A DNA stretch of 64,000 bases from a bacterium. GTDB lineage: Bacteria > SZUA-79 > Acidulodesulfobacterales > Acidulodesulfobacteraceae. Each line of letters opens with the position of its first letter. Positions within the stretch are counted from its first letter, which is position 1. Position numbers and translations under genes: made by a program. The stretch is from positions 1-64,000 of the forward strand of contig JAJZJW010000008.1 of the NCBI GenBank assembly GCA_021809845.1, written 5' to 3'. Below are positions 57,741-64,000 of this stretch, piece after piece. The notes beneath the pieces were generated by a model. The model had not been told where the DNA came from and made no database searches. It worked only from the letters and a program-made list of their open reading frames with translations.

Positions 57741-59643
57741 GGATACTTTTAATACGCTTACATCAGAAAAAGAGTTATTCAGTCCGTCTAAAGAAATAAT
57801 TAAAAATTCCTATATAGACGATTATGATAAACTTTATGAATATTCCATTGATGAAAATGAGAAATTTTGGGATGAAACTGCAAGGCAGTTAGAGTGGTTT
57901 AAGCATTATGATAAAGTTCTTGATTATGAGCCTCCATTTGCAAAATGGTTTACCGGAGGCAAAATAAATATAGTTCATAATGCGTTAGACAGGCATGTTC
58001 ATACATTCAGAAAAAATAAACTTGCAATTATATGGGAAGGCGAGGATGGCAAGGAAAGAACCTATACCTATTTTGCTCTTTACAGAGAAGTAAATAAATT
58101 CAGCAACGTTTTAAAAAGTTTTGGCGTTAAAAAAGGCGACAGGGTCACGATTTATTTGCCTAATATACCTGAAATAGCCATTTGCATGCTTGCCTGCGCA
58201 AAAATAGGCGCAATTCATAGTGTAGTCTATGCCGGTTTTTCCGTAGATGCATTAAAAGACAGAATTTTAGACGCCAAGAGTAAAATACTTATTACTTCCG
58301 ACGGGGCGTACAGAGCAGGGAAGATTATAGAATTAAAAAAAATAGCAGACGAAGCTATCAAAAAAGCTCCTGTAGTTCAAACAGTCATTGTTGTTAAAAG
58401 AACGGAGCATGATATAAGTATGGATTCCTCCAGGGATTTTTATTACGATGAGTTAATGAAACTTCCTATCGCGAGCAGTTATTGCAAGACGGAAGAAACG
58501 GACGCCGAAGACCCGCTTTTCATTTTATATACTTCGGGAACTACCGGGCAGCCAAAGGGCATACTGCATGTCCACGGCGGTTACGCTGTCGGAACTTACA
58601 TTTCATCCAAATACGTTTTTGATATAAAAGATGCCGACACCTACTGGTGTGCTGCCGATCCGGGCTGGATAACGGGGCATTCCTATATTATTTACGGACC
58701 GCTAATTAACGGAGCGACGACCTTGATGGTTGAAGGTTCTCCGTTCTACCCTTATCCTGACAGGTGGTGGAAAATTGTTGAAAAATACGGCGTGAATATT
58801 TTTTACACCTCGCCTACAGCCGTAAGAGGCGCAATGAGGTACGGCGAAGCGTGGCCAAACAGACATAATTTGAGTTCGCTGCGGATTTTGGGCAGTGTCG
58901 GCGAGCCTATTAATCCGGAGGTCTGGAAATGGTATTATAAACATATAGGCAAAGAGCGTTGTCCAATAATGGATACATGGTGGCAAACCGAATCAGGAGC
59001 CTTTCTGATAACCCCTGTACCTACGATGCCTTTAAAACCAGGTTCTTGCGGCAAGCCGTTTTTAGGTATAGACGCCGATATATTTGATGAGTTTGGGAAC
59101 AGTTGTGAATCTGAAAAAGGAGGCTATTTAGTTATTAAAAAACCATGGCCGTCAATGATGAGAACAATTTATAACGATGATAAAAGATATGAAGAAACTT
59201 ATTTTTCTAAGTTCGGCAAAAATATATATCTTGCAGGCGATACCGCAAAACGTGATAAAAATGGCTATTTTTACGTTATGGGAAGGATAGACGATGTAAT
59301 AAAAGTATCAGGATACAGACTTGGAACTGCTGAAATAGAAAGCGCCATAATAACACATGGAGCAGTTGCGGAATCCGCCGCTATAGGAAAACCTCATGAA
59401 TTAAAAGGTAATTCAATTAAAGCATTCGTTGTATTAAAACCCGGTATTGAAAAAAGCGATTCTTTAATGGAAGACATAAAAAATAACGTAGGTACCCATT
59501 TAGGGCCTATTGCAAAACCGGATGAGATTGAGTTTGTCGAGTCCTTACCTAAGACAAGAAGCGGTAAAATTATGAGAAGGGTTTTAAAGGCGCGTGAAAT
59601 GGGTATAAGCGAAGGTGATTTATCAACAATTGAAGAAGATTGA
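57739..59643 (+). CDS. acs: Acetyl-CoA synthetase
   Basis: Activates acetate to acetyl-CoA via acetyl-AMP. ANL-superfamily motifs: the P-loop-like YTSGTTGQPKGILHVHGG, WCAADPGWITGHSY, DTWWQTESG (A5), the AGDTAKRD (A7) and the C-terminal PKTRSGKIMRR with the acetylation-prone Lys. AGGAGG at 57724-57729 lies 9 bases before ATG 57739, so this is preferred over ATG 57730, which abuts the Shine-Dalgarno. The protein is 634 residues, normal for Acs. The WWQTESG Trp narrows the pocket to acetate in the family. Kinase/regulator and pepA neighbours give no further functional hint. Confidence 0.96.
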   Translation: MDTFNTLTSEKELFSPSKEIIKNSYIDDYDKLYEYSIDENEKFWDETARQLEWFKHYDKVLDYEPPFAKWFTGGKINIVHNALDRHVHTFRKNKLAIIWEGEDGKERTYTYFALYREVNKFSNVLKSFGVKKGDRVTIYLPNIPEIAICMLACAKIGAIHSVVYAGFSVDALKDRILDAKSKILITSDGAYRAGKIIELKKIADEAIKKAPVVQTVIVVKRTEHDISMDSSRDFYYDELMKLPIASSYCKTEETDAEDPLFILYTSGTTGQPKGILHVHGGYAVGTYISSKYVFDIKDADTYWCAADPGWITGHSYIIYGPLINGATTLMVEGSPFYPYPDRWWKIVEKYGVNIFYTSPTAVRGAMRYGEAWPNRHNLSSLRILGSVGEPINPEVWKWYYKHIGKERCPIMDTWWQTESGAFLITPVPTMPLKPGSCGKPFLGIDADIFDEFGNSCESEKGGYLVIKKPWPSMMRTIYNDDKRYEETYFSKFGKNIYLAGDTAKRDKNGYFYVMGRIDDVIKVSGYRLGTAEIESAIITHGAVAESAAIGKPHELKGNSIKAFVVLKPGIEKSDSLMEDIKNNVGTHLGPIAKPDEIEFVESLPKTRSGKIMRRVLKAREMGISEGDLSTIEED

Positions 59644-59924
59644 CGTAATATATTATTTATAATTACGCTATATTCACGGCAGCATAATTGGTTATATTGA
59701 TTGGTTAAAAAATATTCACATATTGAAATTTAAAAAAATTTACTATATTATAAAGAGATACAATATAAATAATTAATTATATACAATATAAAAATAATTA
59801 GATGAGATATAAGAAGTTTTCTTCCGTGCGGCATAAAGGCATGCAGTTTATGGGATGACAGGTTATCTATTGTATAATTATATATATAAATTATGTAAAT
59901 TATCTAAATTATGGAGGGCAGCAA

Positions 59925-61526
59925 TTGGACTTTAAGCTCATTGAAACAGAGGAAACAATTTTAGAACTTGTTAAAAAGAATGAAAAGCATATAAAGAATA
60001 TTGATAATATTCTGGTTTTCGGTGTTTTTGAAGGAGAGGAAAAAACCTTTCTGGATAATAGTTCTTTTGAAAAATTAGATTTAATTTATGAAAGAATTAA
60101 TAAAGTTGATTTTAAGGCTAAAAAAGATAAAAAATTATTAATAGAATATCCTTCGTATGTACTGGTTGCAGGATTAGGGAAAAAGAGTAATTTTAATACC
60201 GATGTCATCAGAAATTTTGTGTCTTCGGCATGTAAGACTGCAAAAAGCTGCGTTTTGGAAAAAATTTTAATTGTTATGCCTGACAATATATTGAAAAAAA
60301 ATGATTTATTTTATGCAGGAGCCGCAATTGTTGAAGGTGCAGAACTTGGGACCTATGAATTTAAAAAATATAAATCTGAAGTAAAATCTGGAACCAAAGG
60401 CAAAAAAGAAAATGCTCATAACGAAAATATTGTAAAAAAAGTTGAGGTTTTTTTTAAAGATTTAAAGCTAATCAAATCAGATTTAAATGAAATAAAAGAA
60501 GGATTTGCATTTGGAGAAATTACATCCTCCGCTACAAATTTTGCAAGGGATTTAGTTAATGAACCGGGCAATGTAATCAATCCTGAATATCTGGCTTCAG
60601 TTGCCCGAGAAATATCTAAGGATAATAATTTAAAATGTAAAATATTTGATGAAAATAAGATTGTGGAACTTGGAATGAACGCATTTTACGGAGTTGCACG
60701 CGGATCTAAAAATCCTCCCAGGTTTATCCATCTTCAATATAATAATAGCAATAGCAATGATAAAAAAAATAAAAATAATAAAAACTGTCAAAAAGATAAA
60801 GTTAAAAAAATTGCCATTTTAGGAAAAGGTATTACGTTTGACAGCGGCGGGCTTTCCTTAAAACCTGCCGACTATATGACAACGATGAAATCTGATAAAT
60901 CAGGCGCTTGCAGTGTTCTTGCTGTAATGAAATATATAAATAAAATCTCTCCTGATGCCGAAGTTTACGGTATTATAGCTGCCTGCGAAAATATGCCGGG
61001 AGGCGGAGCGCAGAGACCCGACGATGTGGTAAAAGCGTTAAATGGGAAAACTATAGAAATTGATAACACCGATGCGGAAGGAAGACTTACGCTTGCAGAT
61101 GCGCTGTCATATGCATGCGATTTGGGCGTTGACGAGATAATTGATCTGGCTACTTTGACCGGCGCTTGCGTTGTAGCTCTTGGCGAATATACTTCCGGCA
61201 TAATGGGTAATAATAAAGAGCTCATTGAAAATATTCTTTCAATTTCAAAAACAGCCGGAGAAAGAATGTGGGAACTGCCTTTCGATGATAATATGAGGAA
61301 GAAGCTGCAAAGTCCGATAGCTGATTTAAAAAATGTGGGGAACAGATATGGCGGAGCTATAACAGCAGGTATGTTTCTGGAAGAATTTGTCCTGGAGAAT
61401 ATCAAATGGTGCCACATAGATATAGCAGGACCGTCGTTTACCAAAACCGGCTTTGGCTATAATACAAAGGGAGCTACCGGAGTTGGCGCGAGAACATTAT
61501 TATATTATTTAAATGAGCTAAAATAG
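59925..61526 (+). CDS. pepA: Leucyl aminopeptidase (M17)
   Basis: Cytosolic, two-metal aminopeptidase. The catalytic domain carries GKGITFDSGGLSLKPAD (metal and Lys), MKSDKSGACSVLA and the signature NTDAEGRLTLADAL. The N-terminal macro-like domain spans about 1-190. An Asn/Ser/Lys-rich insertion lies at about residues 270-290 between core strands. The start is TTG 59925 with GGAGGG 7-8 bases upstream. 533 residues, about 30 above typical. The 281-base upstream spacer (59,644-59,924) has a TATAAT at about 59,874 but no good -35. Confidence 0.94.
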   Translation: MDFKLIETEETILELVKKNEKHIKNIDNILVFGVFEGEEKTFLDNSSFEKLDLIYERINKVDFKAKKDKKLLIEYPSYVLVAGLGKKSNFNTDVIRNFVSSACKTAKSCVLEKILIVMPDNILKKNDLFYAGAAIVEGAELGTYEFKKYKSEVKSGTKGKKENAHNENIVKKVEVFFKDLKLIKSDLNEIKEGFAFGEITSSATNFARDLVNEPGNVINPEYLASVAREISKDNNLKCKIFDENKIVELGMNAFYGVARGSKNPPRFIHLQYNNSNSNDKKNKNNKNCQKDKVKKIAILGKGITFDSGGLSLKPADYMTTMKSDKSGACSVLAVMKYINKISPDAEVYGIIAACENMPGGGAQRPDDVVKALNGKTIEIDNTDAEGRLTLADALSYACDLGVDEIIDLATLTGACVVALGEYTSGIMGNNKELIENILSISKTAGERMWELPFDDNMRKKLQSPIADLKNVGNRYGGAITAGMFLEEFVLENIKWCHIDIAGPSFTKTGFGYNTKGATGVGARTLLYYLNELK

Positions 61527-61565
61527 TTTAATATTTTTATTAAATAGTTATTAAAATTTTTTTTA
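61527..61565 (+). terminator. Weak AT-only hairpin after pepA
   Basis: TTTAATA at 61527-61533 pairs with TATTAAA at 61538-61544 around four T. A T-run at 61557-61564 follows after a 12-base gap. It starts directly at the pepA stop. The stem has no G-C pair, so only a weak terminator is suggested. Confidence 0.35.
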
Positions 61566-61721
61566 GAAGTTTGTGCCATATTATTTATTTATTATTATGA
61601 TTATGTCAATATTGCAATATATAAAAATATACTAATATGCAAAATATAGCCGAATTAAAAAAATATCTGAACAAATCCAATAAGATGCATATATACAAAT
61701 AAATTACTAAAATATTTTTTA

Positions 61722-61757
61722 TTTAAAAAATTGAAAATTACGGTATAATTCTAACTA
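61722..61757 (+). promoter_or_regulatory. Candidate promoter giving a leaderless nuoA mRNA
   Basis: A perfect -10 TATAAT at 61744-61749 ends 7 bases before the nuoA ATG, and no Shine-Dalgarno is present. The -35 region is weak (TTTAAA at 61722-61727, 16-base spacer). Position relative to the start codon repeats that of phoH. The -10 is seen; the transcript start is predicted. Confidence 0.4.
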
Positions 61758-62116
61758 TGGAACAAAATTCTTTTTTGCCTATTTTGATAATGCTTGTAAT
61801 AGCTATATTGTTTGCGGTTTTTACGATAGTTTTTTCCTCATTTTTGGGCAAAAGGACGTACGAAAAAGGTAAGCTAAAGGCATATGAATGCGGTATTGAA
61901 CCTATTGGCGAGCCTCACGCCAGGTTTGATATAAAATTTTATTTAATTGCAATATTTTTTTTATTGTTCGATATAGAAGCACTATTTTTATTTCCATGGG
62001 CAGTGGTGTTTTCAAGCCTTGGATTATACGGATTTGTTGAAATGTTTTTGTTTATAGCCATTTTGGTTTTTGGGCTTATTTACGTATGGAAAAAAGGAGC
62101 ACTTAAATGGGATTAG
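61757..62116 (+). CDS. nuoA: NADH-quinone oxidoreductase subunit A
   Basis: Small membrane subunit of complex I at the quinone-chamber junction. Three membrane helices (about 9-30, 60-82, 89-110). The family motif [20 protein letters not shown] is present (about 36-55). 119 residues. The stop overlaps the nuoB start by 10 bases. First gene of the nuo operon; whether the enzyme accepts NADH or another donor depends on nuoEFG, which are outside the window. Confidence 0.95.
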   Translation: MEQNSFLPILIMLVIAILFAVFTIVFSSFLGKRTYEKGKLKAYECGIEPIGEPHARFDIKFYLIAIFFLLFDIEALFLFPWAVVFSSLGLYGFVEMFLFIAILVFGLIYVWKKGALKWD

Positions 62117-62577
62117 AAGATAATCTGGGGGATAATGTTCTTACCGCAGCCTTAGATAAATTGGTTTCGTGGGGCAGAAAATGGTCAATATGGCCGGCTA
62201 CTTTCGGCTTAGCCTGCTGCGCTATTGAAATGATGACGACAGCATCGTCAAGGTATGACATTGACCGTCTGGGGCTGATATTCCGCTCGACTCCGAGGCA
62301 ATCTGATTTAATGATAGTTTCAGGCAGAGTTTCTTACAAAATGGCACCTGTAGTAAAAAGACTTTATGATCAGATGCCTAATCCAAAATGGGTAATTGCG
62401 ATGGGCGATTGTGCATGTTCAGGCGGACTGTTTAATGTTTACAGCGTTGTTCAGGGCGTAGACCAGATTATACCCGTAGATATTTATGTACCAGGGTGTC
62501 CTCCGCGTCCCGAAGCTCTTATCTACGGTATCGTGAAATTACAGGAAAAAATTGAAAAAGGAACTTTAAAAAGATAA
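62107..62577 (+). CDS. nuoB: NADH-quinone oxidoreductase subunit B
   Basis: Carries the N2 iron-sulfur cluster next to the quinone site. Tandem cysteines in [11 protein letters not shown], further ligands in [10 protein letters not shown] and [11 protein letters not shown]. 156 residues. Overlaps nuoA by 10 bases. Its last codons (KGTLKR plus stop) are part of a 39-bp perfect tandem duplication; the second copy is in the nuoB-nuoC spacer and does not change the protein. Confidence 0.96.
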   Translation: MGLEDNLGDNVLTAALDKLVSWGRKWSIWPATFGLACCAIEMMTTASSRYDIDRLGLIFRSTPRQSDLMIVSGRVSYKMAPVVKRLYDQMPNPKWVIAMGDCACSGGLFNVYSVVQGVDQIIPVDIYVPGCPPRPEALIYGIVKLQEKIEKGTLKR

Positions 62578-62635
62578 GTTTTCAGTAAATTTTTTTAAGG
62601 AACTTTAAAAAGATAAGTTTTCAGTAAATTTTTTT
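62558..62635. repeat. 39-bp perfect tandem duplication of the nuoB 3' end
   Basis: Positions 62558-62596 and 62597-62635 are identical and adjacent, each holding the last six codons of nuoB, the TAA and an adjoining TTTTCAGTAAATTTTTTT segment. Spacer lengthening to 182 bases before nuoC results. The rest of that spacer is AT-rich with TAATAT-type boxes. Confidence 0.93.
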
Positions 62636-62759
62636 TTAATGATTTATTATACTAACAAATAATTTTAATTTTAATTTTAATTTGATTTGTTCAAGATTTA
62701 ATCTTTCTTTTACGTTTAACTTGGGTTACGTTAAATTTTAGATCTAATATATTAAATAT

Positions 62760-63299
62760 ATGAAAAATGGAAATATGGAAACGTTTTTTGCGCTAAGTGT
62801 AATTAAAGATGTAATGCAGCGGTGTATAATTTCAACAGATACTTCCAATGATGATGTGCGTGTAACAACGACAAAAGAAAATTTGGTTGAATTAGTCAAA
62901 TTTATGAAAGAAGATTCAAGGCTTAATTTTGATATGCTTTCCGACCTTTTCGGAGTTGATTATCCAAAAAGAACTGAAAGAATTGAAGTTATATACAATT
63001 TGTATTCTACCAAAAATAATTTTAGAATATTTGTTAAATGCCAAAGCAAAATAGATGAACCCGATTACCCAAGTTTAACCTCAATTTATGAGTCTGCTAA
63101 CTGGTTTGAAAGGGAGGTTTATGATTTGTTTGGCTTGAAGTTCAAAGGGCATCCTCATCTTGAACGGATTCTTAATCCGGAGGATTGGGATGGACATCCT
63201 TTATTAAAAGACTATCCTTTAAGAAAAAGACCGTCTGTAGAAGAATTAAATTTTGATGCCCCTGGTTTTCTTGAAGAAAAAGATTTTGGGAATAAATAA
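62760..63299 (+). CDS. nuoC: NADH-quinone oxidoreductase subunit C
   Basis: Peripheral-arm subunit of complex I (30 kDa family), 179 residues. The family signature is ERE-VYDLFGL: WFEREVYDLFGLKFKGHPHL, followed by ILNPEDWDGHPLLKDYPL. Separate from nuoD, not fused as in E. coli. No ribosome-binding site is evident before the ATG, and the spacer from nuoB is 182 bases, so it may have its own initiation mode. Confidence 0.95.
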   Translation: MKNGNMETFFALSVIKDVMQRCIISTDTSNDDVRVTTTKENLVELVKFMKEDSRLNFDMLSDLFGVDYPKRTERIEVIYNLYSTKNNFRIFVKCQSKIDEPDYPSLTSIYESANWFEREVYDLFGLKFKGHPHLERILNPEDWDGHPLLKDYPLRKRPSVEELNFDAPGFLEEKDFGNK

Positions 63300-63336
63300 C
63301 ACATATAATATATACAATATTAATTGAGTTGCAAAT

Positions 63337-64000
63337 ATGTTTGAATATAAAGATTTTCTTATTGACGTTGAAAATTTTGTTGTAAATATAGGGCCTCAGC
63401 ACCCGAGTACGCATGGTGTACTCAGAGTCATCGTCCAATTAGACGGAGAGACAGTCGTACGTGCCGAGCCTATTATAGGCTATCTGCACACAAGTATGGA
63501 AAAATATGCAGAATTCAGAACATATCATCAGGCGGAAACTATTACAGACAGGATGGATTATGTTTCGGGCGCTTCTAATAATTTGGGCTATATACTGGCA
63601 GTCGAAAAATTGTGCGGCGTTAAAGCTACAAAACGTGCTGAATATGTTAGAGTCATTTTAGCTGAACTTACAAGAATAAGTTCGCATTTAGTCTGGCTTG
63701 GAACGCATGCCGTCGACCTTGGAGCGCTGACCGAATTTCTCTATTGTTTTAGAGAAAGAGAGCTTATATTAGACATAATTGAAACATTAACGGGCGCAAG
63801 AATGACGCCGTCGTTTTTCAGGGTAGGCGGACTGGCAAAGGATATTCATAAAGATTTTGTCGCAAAAACGCGAGATTTTATAAAAATATTTCCTGAAAAA
63901 ATAAACCAGTATGAAGCGCTTTTAACAAATAACAAAATCTGGTTTGAAAGAACTAAAAACGTTGGCATCATTTCCAAAGAGGACGCTGTTGATTTTGCCC
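63337..64000 (+). CDS. nuoD: NADH-quinone oxidoreductase subunit D (partial, cut by window end)
   Basis: The first 221 residues of the 49-kDa complex I subunit are readable in one open frame to the window edge. The family motif NIGPQHPSTHGVLR is at residue 18, followed by GYLHTSMEKYAEF, DRMDYVSGASNN, and RVGGLAKD. These residues shape the quinone site with NuoB. The ATG at 63337 lies 37 bases after the nuoC stop, so the operon order is nuoA-B-C-D. The C-terminal half is outside the window. Confidence 0.95.
   Translation, partial: MFEYKDFLIDVENFVVNIGPQHPSTHGVLRVIVQLDGETVVRAEPIIGYLHTSMEKYAEFRTYHQAETITDRMDYVSGASNNLGYILAVEKLCGVKATKRAEYVRVILAELTRISSHLVWLGTHAVDLGALTEFLYCFRERELILDIIETLTGARMTPSFFRVGGLAKDIHKDFVAKTRDFIKIFPEKINQYEALLTNNKIWFERTKNVGIISKEDAVDFA

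Noticed and set aside
60965-61444. 159-codon minus-strand open frame
   Set aside because: Antisense to the most conserved part of pepA, which produces a Ser/Pro-rich shadow.

Overview
The window is a gene-dense, very AT-rich bacterial chromosome segment made almost entirely of housekeeping genes. Lipid A/Kdo synthesis, MsbA, BamA, Skp and Lol genes show a diderm (Gram-negative) cell. The gene order (phoH-pgpH-ybeY; prfB-lysS-lolC-lolD-bamA-skp-lpxD-fabZ-lpxA-lpxI-lpxB-msbA-waaA; rplU-rpmA-obgE-proB-proA-nadD-rsfS), LpxI in place of LpxH, and the heme-type chemoreceptor are Deltaproteobacteria-like. A low-GC lineage such as Acidulodesulfobacterales (Sva0485) would fit, but that placement is inference from style, not a measured phylogeny. 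No tRNA, rRNA, CRISPR array, transposase, prophage or defence island was seen.

Layout. 1-12,860 (+): branched-chain amino acid synthesis (ilvD-ilvB-ilvN-ilvC, leuA-leuC-leuD-leuB) with psd-pssA (phosphatidylethanolamine synthesis) inserted between ilvC and leuA, then asd. 13,056-20,287 (+): murJ, phoH, a PgpH-type 7TM-HD phosphodiesterase, ybeY, a diacylglycerol-kinase/PAP2 fusion and mazG. 20,491-38,486 (+): the outer-membrane block, lnt, prfB (with programmed frameshift), lysS, lolC, lolD, bamA, skp, lpxD, fabZ, lpxA, lpxI, lpxB, msbA, waaA. 38,713-52,279 (-): rplU, rpmA, obgE, proB, proA, nadD, rsfS, a LapA-LapB-like fusion, gpmI, rluD, pgeF, coaE, a degenerate GGDEF protein and rho, read from high to low coordinates. 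52,280-52,812: divergent, repeat-rich spacer. 52,813-64,000 (+): NtrC-type two-component pair, heme chemoreceptor, acs, pepA and the start of the complex I operon (nuoA, nuoB, nuoC, nuoD cut by the window end).

How the genes work together. The central block makes UDP-diacyl-GlcN (lpxA, lpxD, fabZ, lpxI), lipid A disaccharide (lpxB), adds Kdo (waaA), flips it (msbA), and inserts lipoproteins and beta-barrels (lnt, lolCD, bamA, skp). The LapB-like protein on the opposite strand would be the natural regulator of LpxC in the same pathway. lpxC, lpxK and Kdo synthesis genes are not in the window.

No wholly new system was found. The points most worth checking are: several local tandem duplications at gene ends, one of which duplicates a histidine-kinase/response-regulator junction and leaves a 29-codon decoy ORF; a Kdo transferase that appears to lack its catalytic Glu; a kinase-phosphatase fusion with an Asp-to-Asn change in the kinase site; a LapA-LapB fusion; a BamA with an extra N-terminal domain; a GGDEF domain without its signature; Asn/Lys-rich insertions in several enzymes; and probable leaderless promoters.
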